Position numbers and translations under genes: made by a program
Notes under the pieces: model-generated
Told to the model about the DNA's origin: nothing
What the model saw: only the letters and a program-made list of their open reading frames with translations
Database searches by the model: none
Shown: positions 10,860-20,773 of the stretch, piece after piece
How the letters are laid out: each line of letters starts with the position of its first letter
How positions within the stretch are numbered: the stretch's first letter is position 1
From: Trichoderma breve
Taxonomy: Eukaryota > Ascomycota > Sordariomycetes > Hypocreales > Hypocreaceae
Direction: 5' to 3'
DNA: 64,000 bases
NCBI RefSeq assembly: GCF_028502605.1
Contig: NW_026611594.1
Location: forward strand, 1,195,501 to 1,259,500

Positions 10860-11567
10860 ATGTTCGCCAACATTGCCATCATTGTTACCGGCCTTGCCGC
10901 CGTCGGCTCTGCCCTTCCCGCTACCAGCAGCGCAACCAAGCGTGGCATCGCAGACAAGTACACTTTCTACCAGGGTGACGGATCTTCCGCCGCTGGCTGG
11001 CCTTCACAGGATGCCTGGGGCACCTGGGATGAGCTCTGGGATGCCAACGTTCCCCTCATGCAGAAGTCTTGCGTCTGGAACGGCTGGGTCGGTGATGACT
11101 CTGATTCCGAGATCCAGGATATCGCCAATGCCATCAAGTCCACTGCCAAGTCCACTGGTGTCGATGAGCGCTTCATCCTCGCCATCATGATGCAGGAGAG
11201 CAAGGGCTGCGTCCGTGTTCCTACCACCAACAACGGTGTCACCAACCCCGGTCTCATGCAGTCCCACAACGGAGCCGGTAGCTGCTTCGGCATCAGCCCC
11301 TGCCCCTCATCCACCATCAGCCTCATGATCAACGACGGTGTTGCTGGCACATCCGAGGGCCCTGGCCTTGAGAAGCTTCTGTCCCAGGCTGAGGGCAAGG
11401 TTGGCAACAAGGGTAGCCAGGCCTACTATGCCGCATCTCGTCTGTACAACAGCGGATCTGCTGATTACACCAACCTCGACAACGGCCTGGGTAGCACTGC
11501 TTGCTACGCTTCTGACGTCGCTAACCGTCTCACTGGCTGGACCCTTGCTACCAGCACCTGCCACTAA
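10860..11567 (+). CDS. Secreted lysozyme/transglycosylase-like protein
   Basis: A single exon encodes 235 residues: signal peptide (about 1-19, ending in ALP), a short pro-segment with a Kex2-type KR at 27-28, then the mature domain. The stretch ILAIMMQESKGCVR (catalytic Glu113 candidate) followed by NPGLMQSHNG and a Cys pair resembles the goose-type lysozyme/SLT fold (helix-Glu-Ser then GLMQ). The family typically cleaves peptidoglycan beta-1,4 linkages, so an antibacterial or bacterial-wall role is inferred; chitin-type substrates are not excluded. Codon use is strongly biased to C-ending codons, unlike the neighbouring non-coding DNA, which suggests high expression. The TATA box and long CT-rich leader fit this. 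ATG context is TCAAAATG. Confidence 0.8.
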   Translation: MFANIAIIVTGLAAVGSALPATSSATKRGIADKYTFYQGDGSSAAGWPSQDAWGTWDELWDANVPLMQKSCVWNGWVGDDSDSEIQDIANAIKSTAKSTGVDERFILAIMMQESKGCVRVPTTNNGVTNPGLMQSHNGAGSCFGISPCPSSTISLMINDGVAGTSEGPGLEKLLSQAEGKVGNKGSQAYYAASRLYNSGSADYTNLDNGLGSTACYASDVANRLTGWTLATSTCH

Positions 11568-12528
11568 ATGGCTTGATATCTCATAAGCATGACTTAGAGA
11601 GGTTGCGTTTCCTTTTGTTATTGAGATTTATATATGGTCCTTCTTTCATCCGTATATAAATTGTCCAACGATATATCATTACAAACATTCTTGTACAAAC
11701 TTTTATAGAACCTGCCTACACTCGTTTGACACGACAGGCTTGAATACATATTGCGCTTAGATCCAGCGCATATTTCAAATCATATAAATACTTTGACTGC
11801 TCAATCCTTGTGATCGATTCATCCCATGTTCGAGTGACCTAACCCTTAACGCTTTACCTCAGAAGTCATACACGCCGCCAGGTTTCCATTCTCTACGTCT
11901 AATGGCACCTTTGGCTGAGCTTCTGTGTGCTCTATAGATGATGGCCGAGATATTGGCATGAACATAATTACCCCAGGCAATCAGGAAACACGAGGCCGGC
12001 AAGAGATGGAAAGTTCCGCATGTGAAGGGACAGTGTGCATATTTTACTACTACACTCATTGTGTGAAATGCATCAAGTGGAGACTCTTTTGCTAGATAAA
12101 TGACAAGTTAGCGAGAAAGCGAAATCAGCCCACCACGAGTCTAGCAGAGGCTATTTCGCGCAAACAATGCCCAACTGACCGTGATCCCTTTCATCTTGTT
12201 GGTTGGGTAAATACGTCTGTGCCACTAATCGTCTTACACGGCCCTCGAACTAACCTCACAAAAACAGTCTAGCAATCCAACTGTGGCTGGCTCAACTAGG
12301 CTAACTGCAGGCAAGCTCAAGAAGATGGGTGACATACATCCGCATTTGTCAGCCTCATACACAGTACATCTTCTGTGCACCGTCGGTGAGATGGCAAAAT
12401 CACGATTTTGGAGCGAGCCGTCCGAAGCCGGGCTTCTCACCGGCTGTTCGGTCTACTCGGCGGATGTTTATGTGAGCTTAACAAAGGTGTAGTATTAATA
12501 TGTTACAACTATGGAAAAAGGTGGTAGA
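11568..12528. other. Convergent intergenic region
   Basis: About 960 bp between two 3' ends; TA-rich 3' flank, no gene recognised. Confidence 0.45.
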
Positions 12529-13605
12529 CTATTTCCGGCAAGGCACAGGGTTTTGGAGCGGCGTAAACACTGAATTTATTCGGTTCATTCTTTTTACATG
12601 CCCGTCGTCAATCATCTCCTTGGATATCTCATCCATGAAAAACAATGATGATATGTGGCCTCCAGGCAACAACCTGAGCCTCGCACATTTATAGTTGGCT
12701 ACAAGCCAATCATTAGTCCCTCCTCCGATGTAGTCCTTCTTAGATCCCACAACCAACACGGGCTTTGAAGAGTGCTCTGCGTCCAAAGTACGGGGATCAA
12801 ATCCCCAGTCAGAATGAATGATGTCGGATACTTCCATGAAACCAGCCCAGTTGCTGCAGCATTTGACCGTGCGTTCTGCCATTTCGCTAATAACCATATG
12901 TTCTGTGAAGTCGTTCTTTTGCAGCCAATCGTCAAATATTTGTTTCTCCTCATCATCCATCTTGTTGAATATCGCTTCTTTCAGAAACTGCGTTGCGCCG
13001 TCGACAGAGTGCAGCTTAGATCCAATGGCAATCTTGAACAGATGCTGTAGTAAACGGAATGGGATAATTCTCGTTGGTGGCCCGAAAGAAAACCAATTGT
13101 GCCAATTAATTTTCTTTGCGTATCCTACATGGTACTTAAGCGGAGAGAAGCCGCTGAGCAAAAGACAGCCGACAATTTTTCGACCAAAGGGAAAGAGATC
13201 ATATGGTGCCCCGTACAGCATTTGCGCTTGAACAGTGCCATATGAACCACCTGCAAGATATAGAGCATCGAAGTCTCCGGTGGGATAAAAGTGACTCAGA
13301 AGTGCATTCATATCATTAGCCAAAGTGATATAGTACGGCACTGAGTGATCGCGATTGCTTGAATTTCCCATGCCTGAGAGTGTTGGGGAGATCCAAAGAG
13401 CCTGTTTCTCACGGAACGGCTCAGGGACGTGAGCAGATGTGCCGACACTCATAATTCCGACGAAGAATATGACAACAGTTCGGGAAGTGGTAGGACCGTT
13501 GTGAGTGTAAGCCAATTGTCTGCCCCCTGGCAGAAGAAGAATATGTTCTTCATCTCCCTTGATTTCGTCGTATTCTTGACCAGCAGTTGGGTTATTTAAG
13601 GCCAT
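12529..13605 (-). CDS. Alpha/beta hydrolase (unassigned subfamily)
   Basis: A single exon encodes 358 residues. The nucleophile elbow is GGSYG at 119-123 (Ser121), following a beta-strand (DALYLA). A late acid strand (VLVVGSKKDY) and LLPGGHIS provide plausible Asp and His of the triad. The N-terminal strand GRQLAYTHNGP is typical of the fold. There is no signal peptide, so a cytosolic site is likely. An in-frame ATG 22 codons upstream (13671) exists, but the start at 13605 has a better context (AAAATGGCC) and begins right before the first conserved strand. The substrate is unknown; epoxide hydrolase, esterase or peptidase roles all occur in this superfamily. Confidence 0.8.
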   Translation of the reverse strand: MALNNPTAGQEYDEIKGDEEHILLLPGGRQLAYTHNGPTTSRTVVIFFVGIMSVGTSAHVPEPFREKQALWISPTLSGMGNSSNRDHSVPYYITLANDMNALLSHFYPTGDFDALYLAGGSYGTVQAQMLYGAPYDLFPFGRKIVGCLLLSGFSPLKYHVGYAKKINWHNWFSFGPPTRIIPFRLLQHLFKIAIGSKLHSVDGATQFLKEAIFNKMDDEEKQIFDDWLQKNDFTEHMVISEMAERTVKCCSNWAGFMEVSDIIHSDWGFDPRTLDAEHSSKPVLVVGSKKDYIGGGTNDWLVANYKCARLRLLPGGHISSLFFMDEISKEMIDDGHVKRMNRINSVFTPLQNPVPCRK

Positions 13606-14201
13606 TTTAGTATTAAGAAAATAATAGGGGTGTTTTGATGTCGACAGTCTAGCGAGGTTACTGATCACCAAGAAACAGGTATTTGTATCGCGGTAATTCG
13701 CCTGGACTGTGTTTTGAGAAATGATGTAAAATAATTCCGCTTCAAAATAGAAGGTATTGACGCCGATTTTAAAGAATCTCTTGTTTTGTCACTTATCGGC
13801 AATGTGAGGCTGAGTATCGTATTCATCGGGTTATGAGATTTCGTAGTAACCCACCCTGCGTTAGCTCGGTCGGCATTCATTTTACAAGCCAAATTTCATG
13901 CAATAGTCCTTGGGCCTGGGAAAATGGACAGGCCTTGAATCCTCCTGCGTTCTGGTAAAGTAACCTAAATTATTTTTAGCCATATTTGAGTGATCTCGAC
14001 CTTGGCTACTTTTTCTTGTGACTGTTTGCTTGCCCAGCCAGCTGACAGTCACGAGTACCAGACGAGAGATTAGCATAGCGCTAAGAAAAGGACATTCTGA
14101 GTTGGGACAAATGCATACGGCTGAATCGTCATAAATTTGTAAATGCAGTGCTTTTAAATGACCTAGAATACAATTTGTGTCTTATACAAGAAGCTGGTTA
14201 C
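13606..14201. other. Intergenic region upstream of the alpha/beta hydrolase
   Basis: 596 bp between the hydrolase start and the 3' end of the SQR gene. Small open frames (13665-13892, 13882-14076, minus) have no supporting features. Confidence 0.45.
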
Positions 14202-15554
14202 CTAGTTGGACCAGCCTTTCGGTCCTCCCCAGGTTCCCTTCACCATGTGGTTATAGTAAACCCATGGGAAAAAGTGCTTCTTCAGGTAGTAAAAGGATCT
14301 CCGAGGGACTGCCTGATCAATACCAAACCAGTCGCCAAAAGTCTCTTTTGGTACTCCTCCATACTTGAACTCAGCAAGAAGGACCTTGCCGTACTCTGTC
14401 GTAAGAGGACACGAGGCATATCCATCATAAGTTGCTTCGGCGGCTTTGCCCTCCATAGTTTGCAACAGATTTTGAACTAGAATGGGTGTCTGCGAAGTAA
14501 TGGCAGCCGCGGTCTTGGATGTCGGAAGACTGGATGCATCCCCAGCGGACCAGACATTTGGGTATTTCTTGTGGCGAGTTGTGCCGTCATCAACATCAAC
14601 ATAGCCAGCCTCGTTCGCCAGAGCACTGTTCTTAACAAAGGCATGAGGACCCATTTTGGGTACAACGTGCAAAAGGTCAAACTGCTTTGTGACAGCTTCC
14701 TTTCCATCCGGCAGCGCAAAAGTAGCCTTGTTGCCGTCGATGGCTACGAGATCGTGCTGGAATAATCCCTCAACTCCCCTTTCCTTACGGAGCTGCTCCA
14801 GAGCGGCGTTATACTTGGCAACGCCGAACATCACAGGCATTCCGGTGGCAAAGCTGATTTGGATGGCAGAGCCGGAGGGATTGCTGGAGTCATACAGCCC
14901 CGCGCGCTTCCAGTAATCCAGAGCGAGCCACAAGATCTTTTGGGGGGCACCTGCGCACTTGATGGGGCCTGCGGGCTGAGTGAAAATGGCAGTACCCTTC
15001 TGAAGTCTCTGAATAGTGTCGTATGCCTTGTCGCACGTGTCGTAGTTGTAAATGGTTGAGACGGAACTTCTTGAGTCCGCTAGAGCCTCGGAGAGGCCCT
15101 TGACGCTACCGTAGTTGATCTCGATGCCAGGTACAACAACCAGCTGCTCATAGCTGACTTTGTCGCCCTTGCCCAGTGTAATTGAGTTATCCTCAGGTGA
15201 GAAGCCAGCAACGCTGTCGTTATAGAATTTGAACTTGGGGTCAACAAGGCTGTTTAGAGGCCTTCGCAGCTCCTCCTTGTTCTTGAGGCCGCCGCCCACG
15301 AGGGTCCACCCAGGCTGGTAATGGTGCCACGTTGCGGGATCAACAACAGCAATGTCATCCTGGGAGAATTTGCCAGATCGAAGGAGCTTATGGCTAATAT
15401 CCAGGCCAGCGGCACCGCCTCCAATTACAACAACTCGATGACTCTTGCCAGGAGAGACATTGGAAACAGTTGCGAAGCTCCGGGAAGAGACGGCAGAGCT
15501 CGCGGAACGGCTCGCAGCTCGGCAAGCTAGAGACACTGAGCGTGCTTGGAACAT
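14202..15554 (-). CDS. hmt2: Mitochondrial sulfide:quinone oxidoreductase
   Basis: A single exon encodes 450 residues. This flavoprotein oxidises hydrogen sulfide at the inner mitochondrial membrane, passing electrons to ubiquinone and making a persulfide. The N-terminus (MFQARS..., rich in Arg, Ser, Ala, no acidic residues) is a mitochondrial presequence. The FAD motif GGGAAG lies at 45-50, WHHYQPGWTLVGGG (about 76-89) is the SQR-type segment, Cys199 (PIKCAGAPQK) and the Cys at about 381 (YASCPLTTEYGK) match the two redox cysteines of eukaryotic SQR, and WSAGDASSLPTSKT (about 334-347) is the second FAD site. The frame is open 44 codons upstream, but that extension is hydrophobic and would mask the presequence, so 15554 is chosen. 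The symbol follows the fission yeast homologue. It is divergent from the persulfide dioxygenase gene, the next enzyme in the pathway. Confidence 0.93.
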   Translation of the reverse strand: MFQARSVSLACRAASRSASSAVSSRSFATVSNVSPGKSHRVVVIGGGAAGLDISHKLLRSGKFSQDDIAVVDPATWHHYQPGWTLVGGGLKNKEELRRPLNSLVDPKFKFYNDSVAGFSPEDNSITLGKGDKVSYEQLVVVPGIEINYGSVKGLSEALADSRSSVSTIYNYDTCDKAYDTIQRLQKGTAIFTQPAGPIKCAGAPQKILWLALDYWKRAGLYDSSNPSGSAIQISFATGMPVMFGVAKYNAALEQLRKERGVEGLFQHDLVAIDGNKATFALPDGKEAVTKQFDLLHVVPKMGPHAFVKNSALANEAGYVDVDDGTTRHKKYPNVWSAGDASSLPTSKTAAAITSQTPILVQNLLQTMEGKAAEATYDGYASCPLTTEYGKVLLAEFKYGGVPKETFGDWFGIDQAVPRRSFYYLKKHFFPWVYYNHMVKGTWGGPKGWSN

Positions 15555-16150
15555 GATGAGATGAAGAAGTAAAACCACCCCGGAAGAGAGTAGGCAAAGA
15601 GAAGAAAAGTAAACCACCCAGAGAAGAAAACAAGATGAGAATAAGCCCTGTAAGAAAGAAAAGTATCCAAGAAACTTAAAACTCAAGCTTCAACAAAAGC
15701 TCTGCAGAACTAGGATGAATAATCACCGATCGCGCCATCGACTAACCACCGCGAGCCGTCTCCAATCCCCGACTTCCGGCCTTCACCAGAATGCAACAGA
15801 TCCGAGGATTTACCGGCCGCCCGTAGCGACGAGCCGAGAAGGTGGCCCAAGATCCGGCGACTGGCCAAGAGCCATCTTCCGGCCGGAACTCGGTGGCGGC
15901 GCTGACGGGATAAGCATATTTGACAGGATCGCCGACCTCGAGCGTGACTCGCCGAACACACGGAGCAGCTCGGATGAGATGTGGCATGACCTCAGATTTC
16001 GGGCTTCAGGCACGGCAATTCGATTCTAGGTTATTAAACACGTCCCCGTCACTACCGGGCTCTTGAGCTGCATCCATCTTGAGCTGACGCAAGGTAAGAC
16101 AAGGAGGGCGACAACAACCATTACACAACACGGGCTATAAAACATCCAGA
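15555..16150. promoter_or_regulatory. Bidirectional promoter region of the sulfide-oxidation gene pair
   Basis: 596 bp separate the two start codons. The region is CG-richer than most intergenic DNA here, and no separate gene is convincing. Shared cis-elements would allow joint control of SQR and persulfide dioxygenase, but I cannot name a binding site. Confidence 0.55.
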
Positions 16151-17351
16151 ATGTCTCTTCGATGTCGTATTCCGGCCTGCAGAAAGCAGTTGGCAGCAGG
16201 CTTGAATCTCACTCCAACTTCAGCTACGCGTCCTTTATCACATACCCGGTGCTTCAGCAGCTGCAACATTCGTCCCCTTGGTCAAAACCGCAGATATTCA
16301 TCATTCCGCCCTGGACTAGTATCAAGCAGCACAGCAAGTGTTGGCAGACATCAGGTCTCAAGCACAGTTAGAAACATGTCGTCCACCACAGCGTCTCAAA
16401 AGGCCACGGAGCCCATCATTCATGACGTGTTTGAACAAGATACTGGTACATGGCAGTATGTTGTGGCTGACCCGTCGACAAACATCGCTGCCATCATTGA
16501 TCCGGTGTTGGACTATGATCGCGCAACTCAAAGTATTACCACACGTACCGCCGACTCATTGCTAGCTTTAGTCAAGGAGAAGGGATACAAGGTCGACTGG
16601 GTATTAGAAACCCATGTCCATGCAGATCATCTCACCGCGGCATCATACCTGCAGCGCCGCCTGGGTCAAGAGCAGGGATACAGTCCATCCGTTGCTATTG
16701 GCAAGCGGATTGGTCAAGTGCAAAAGTTCTTTGGCCAGCGATATGGGGTTCCAGAGGAACAGTATGGAGTCGTCTTTGATCATCTTCTAGATGATGACGA
16801 GACGTTTGAGATTGGTGATTTGCAGGCCATGGCGATGCATCTCCCTGGCCATACGCCTGATCATATGGGATACAAAGTCGGAGGTAAGATGCTGCCACAT
16901 TTGACTACAGCGTATTCCAGATTACTGACTATCGCCCCCAGATAATGTCTTTTGTGGTGATTCTGTTTTCAACGCCGATATTGGCACTGCGCGGTGCGAT
17001 TTTCCTGGCGGCAGCTCCAACAGTCTCTACTCTTCAGGTCGCAAGCTGCTCAGCTTGCCAGACAATGTCAAGATATGGACTGGCCATGACTATCCCCCTC
17101 AAGGACGCAGCGGCCCTAGGGCATACATGACTGTTCATGAACACAGAGGGCAAAACAAGCATCTCAAGGACGGCATCACAGAAAAGGAATTTGTTACCAT
17201 GCGAAATGAGCGTGATGCTACACTGGCTGCACCACGGATGCTTCACCAGTCTCTCCAGATAAACATCCGAGGAGGGCGACTGCCCACTCCAACTGAAGAT
17301 GGCCATCGAATGCTACGGCTACCGCTGGATTTAAAAGCCCCCGAATGGTAG
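16151..17351 (+). CDS. Mitochondrial persulfide dioxygenase (ETHE1-like metallo-beta-lactamase fold)
   Basis: Two exons (16151-16883, 16942-17351) encode 380 residues. The metal motif THVHADH (154-160) gives His155, His157, Asp159 and His160; His234 (LPGHTPDH) and Asp251 (VFCGDSVF, just after the splice junction) complete the site. The segments GTARCDFPGG and WTGHDYPP are characteristic of persulfide dioxygenases and differ from glyoxalase II. The first 75 residues, before an internal Met76, are rich in Arg, Ser and Thr and look like a mitochondrial targeting sequence; starting at Met76 would yield a cytosolic form. The enzyme oxidises glutathione persulfide to sulfite with iron and O2, using the product of SQR. 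The gene is divergent from SQR. The 58-nt intron has canonical ends (GTAAGA, CAG). Confidence 0.9.
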
Positions 17352-18096
17352 GTGGGACACATTGAGGACTGAGTTGGTCCACCCAGCCTCGCGTATGTAG
17401 GCAGCTCACCACACGGCGGCGCAAGATACATATATGCATTCATTTTGGAAGCTCATGAGACTTTGATGGATACGTGGTTGTAGCATTCAAGTATGGAGAT
17501 CTAATGCCAACCACTTTTCGTCTTTTCGTGTAAACGGGCGTTGTTAGTTTAGTTTTTCCTACGATACATAGGCTAGTGTATCACCAAAAACTTCAATCCA
17601 CCTTTCTCCTCCGCCCTTCTCGTATCACAGCGAAACATCTCATGACTTAATCACAGGCTCTTCACAGACTTCTTATTGCAACTAAAATCTAAAAGCATCA
17701 CAACTGCTCGAACCGACATTGCTGAATAATATCATGCCATGTCTGCTTCATCGCGACAGCTCCTGCAGATCCCCTTTGTGGCGGGTGCAACCAACAACGG
17801 GATACCAGCATATTCAATACCAGCGCACTGACGTAAAAAAAAAAAAAGAGAGAGAGAATTGTGAACACTCGAATGCAGATGGCCAATAATCTATCGTTTG
17901 TCGAATCTGAATCGGCGCAGAGGAAAGTGACACAAAACTCACTTTCCACAAGCTACCTGGCCCTCGCGTACTTATGCGGACCCTTTCCGGAGACTTTCAC
18001 CGCGACATTTCTTCTCCTTTGTTCCCTCACCATATAATGGCTAAATAGTCACTCTCTCCACCTTGTTCAACACACAAGTCATCATTGCTCTCCGAA
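17352..18096. other. Intergenic region
   Basis: 745 bp between the dioxygenase and methyltransferase genes. The proximal half is 3' flank; the distal part has a CT-rich leader ahead of 18097. It contains a poly-A/GA microsatellite at 17835-17857. Confidence 0.5.
17835..17857 (+). repeat. A13 followed by (GA)5
   Basis: Thirteen A followed by five GA units; a simple sequence tract in the promoter region of the methyltransferase gene. Confidence 0.85.
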
Positions 18097-18978
18097 ATGG
18101 AAAACCGCCAGCAAGGAAGAGAGGATTTGGCGGCAGCGAACCGCGAATTCTGGAAGTTAGTGTCCGGACGCCACATTGCTCAGCGATAAACTAACTTTGA
18201 ACTGAACAGCACTCACGGAAACAAGATATTTGGCTCACAATGGATGCTTAATTTCGCCAAGAAGATCGGTGATGCCCTCTCCGAAAATGTTGAGTGGATG
18301 GGCATTCGCCGTCGTTCCGAGAGCGGCCCCCCCGTGAAGCTTCTCGACTATGCTTGTGGCTACGGTATGGTATCAAGCGCGCTCCTAGGACAATTCGACG
18401 TCATCAAAGGGATCGACATCTCCGATGCCAGTGTGGCGGCCTACAACGAGATGGCTCAGCAGTCAGGTGTTCCACCAGGCCTCATGGTTGCCGTCCAGGG
18501 CTCAATACCCGCCATATCGACGAACACTGTGCTAGCTACGGAAGAGTTTTTCGACTTCGATGTAATCGCAATAAGCATGGCCCTCCACCATATGGGTGAC
18601 CAAGCCGGCGTTATATCCGGACTCTACGAACGGCTGCGCAGCGGTGGTGTCTTGGTCGTTGTTGACCTGGCTCCAGAGGCTCACGTCCACGATCATTCCC
18701 ACGACCATGCTCACGGCCACACCGATTGTGCTGGGGGTAGCCACTCTCATGGCCACTCTCATGGTGCAGTTTCATCTCATCACACAATTTCTAAGCATGG
18801 GGGATTTGAGCCTGAAGACATGAAGGCTCTACTGGCCGAAGCTGGCTTCACTCCTGAAAGCTTTGACTACAAATTGTATCCCGACACCATGCCGCATGTT
18901 TCCAATGTCCCTCAGCATGGTACTTGCCTGACATCCAAGTTTAAGCCATTTTTCATTGCCAAGGGGGTAAAGCAATAG
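18097..18978 (+). CDS. SAM-dependent methyltransferase with histidine-rich insertion
   Basis: Two exons (18097-18155, 18210-18978) encode 275 residues. Exon 1 supplies MENRQQGREDLAAANREFW; the joined FWNTHGNKIFG resembles the N-terminus of class I methyltransferases. Motif I is VKLLDYACGYG (62-72), the acidic loop is KGIDIS (about 86-91), and the post-motif strand is FDVIAISMALHHM (about 136-148), all of the class I SAM fold. Between the strand VLVVVDLAPEA and the last helices is an insertion at about 178-211 with 13 His in 34 residues (HxH repeats, HSHGHSHG), a likely Zn/Ni/Cu-binding loop. The substrate is unknown. The 54-nt intron uses a GTTAGT donor. A start at 18244 would drop 31 residues of the N-terminal helix. 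Confidence 0.85.
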
Positions 18979-19699
18979 AGTTATGAGAGGAATTTGCGAC
19001 GTTGTGGAGAGTGGCAGGGTGGAAACGCATACTTGCATCGATAGACACAAGCAGACCCTGATTTAGTACCTTTGACCGTAAGATCCTATTGGCAACTTTT
19101 TTTCTTCGGGTTATACAGGGTTAAAGAGATTATTTTCCTCTTCTTCTTCTTCATTTCTCTGTTTACGTCTTAATATATCCTGTCGACGTGCTACGGAATG
19201 TGTTAGCAGTGCAGGATTGCCTACTGTAGTATCATTTACTCTAATAAAGAGCACATATTATGAATTTGCTGGTGATAAAGCTCGTAAGCACGATGACTAT
19301 ATCAACATCTGTACTTGAAGTGAAATGTCCCAATAATGACAGATGTTGCGAAGCAAACTTAAGGATCAATATGTTGAGTCCGTCCTAGACCGTTTCCCAT
19401 TTCACGCACAACATGACTCAAGAAAATGCGCCCCGGCACTCATCGTTGTTGTGCATTGTCTGGTTGCGCGTCCGTGGCTACATGAACAAGGCGCGGGCAT
19501 CATAGGAAAGGCGCGCAATGATACAGACGATAAGCTGCTTACAATACACCGAAGGATTCATCAGTGCACGTGTTAATAAAGAGAGGGGATTGTCGGATAA
19601 CTCAACTAACTCAATGAGCCAGCTCGTGATCAATTTTTCCCTTCTGGCTAAACTCTTGCGACGCAAAGTCTTGTCTTCTTCTCAATCTTCTGGCAAACT
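18979..19699. other. Intergenic region
   Basis: 721 bp with a CTT-rich stretch near 19135-19155 downstream of the methyltransferase. No gene seen. Confidence 0.45.
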
Positions 19700-20773
19700 A
19701 TGCGCGAAACCAAGATGACTGAAACAAATGTTGAGACCCCATTGGTAGCGCAACCACAACACCAAATACTCTTGTCGCCGCTGGATGCAGCGTGGGATCC
19801 TTCATTGCCCACCGACGACATTGATGAATACTGCTGGACACCCCTGCAACTCGCCGCTAGAAGTGGAGAGCTACAGGTCGTCCAAGAGATCCTCGCCTCC
19901 AACCCCTCAGCTGTGAACGACCCTCCAAGTGGCTACTATGGCCAGACGGCCTTGCAAGCTGCCTGTATGCAGGGACATGAGGATATAGTAAGAAGTTTAC
20001 TTGATGCTGGAGCAGATGTCCACTTCTGTGGCGGGAACAACTTCCAGCGCACTGGCCTTCAGATTGCCTGTGGGCAAGGGAATGAAAACGTTGTGCGAAT
20101 GCTTCTGGCCGCGGGTTCCGAGATCAACATGAGTCCGACGACGAACCACGGCATCCGTGTGCTGACGCAAACCCACCAAACAACTCAATCAGCACCTAAA
20201 ACTTTTGCTGTCGCTCGATACAATGGAAGAACTGCACTGCAAGCAGCATCGGAACGCGGTCATCTTAGCATCGTGAAGCTGCTGTTAGAACTCGGGGCAG
20301 AAGTCAACGCCCCTCCGTCGCCAATCGCCGGTCGCACGGCGTTACAGGCGGCATCTAGCGGCGGATTCGTGGCAGTCGTGCAGCTGCTGCTGGAAAATGG
20401 AGCACAGATAAATGCCCCATCGGCTAGGTACAAAGGGATCACGGCTCTTCAGGGAGCATGCTTGCAAGGGAGCTCGGAAATTGTAGACGTGCTGCTCAAG
20501 TCCGGTGCAGATGTGAAGGCTTCTGGAGGAGGTTACGATGGCGATGGAACAGCTTTGCACGCAGCTGCTGAGAAGGGATACCTTGGGATTGTGAAAAAGC
20601 TTGTTGGCATTGGGGCGGACGTCAATTCAAGCTACAATCGCAGAGGCCAGACGCCGATCCAGGGGGCTATGGCAGGCGGACATGAAGAGGTGGTCGAATA
20701 TCTCCGAGACATGGGCGCTGTGGGCAGGACCGGGGGAGGCATCTTCATTTTCAATCACTCAGCTGGTCAGTAA
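19700..20773 (+). CDS. Ankyrin-repeat protein
   Basis: A single exon encodes 357 residues made mostly of ankyrin repeats. Eight repeats can be aligned, at about 45-74, 80-109, 116-145, 175-205, 211-240, 246-275, 281-310 and 315-344, with the fungal-style consensus GxTALQAAxxxGHxxIVxLLLxxGADVNA. An irregular segment of about 30 residues (146-174, Thr/Gln-rich) splits repeats three and four. No enzymatic domain, signal peptide or transmembrane segment is present, so it is probably a soluble protein-binding scaffold. Similar repeats often form the C-terminal part of fungal NLR-like proteins, but here nothing else is attached. Met6 is an alternative start (19715). Confidence 0.88.
   Translation: MRETKMTETNVETPLVAQPQHQILLSPLDAAWDPSLPTDDIDEYCWTPLQLAARSGELQVVQEILASNPSAVNDPPSGYYGQTALQAACMQGHEDIVRSLLDAGADVHFCGGNNFQRTGLQIACGQGNENVVRMLLAAGSEINMSPTTNHGIRVLTQTHQTTQSAPKTFAVARYNGRTALQAASERGHLSIVKLLLELGAEVNAPPSPIAGRTALQAASSGGFVAVVQLLLENGAQINAPSARYKGITALQGACLQGSSEIVDVLLKSGADVKASGGGYDGDGTALHAAAEKGYLGIVKKLVGIGADVNSSYNRRGQTPIQGAMAGGHEEVVEYLRDMGAVGRTGGGIFIFNHSAGQ

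Noticed and set aside
15555..15686. 44-residue N-terminal extension of SQR
   Set aside because: Hydrophobic, unlike a presequence, and would bury the good mitochondrial signal starting at 15554.
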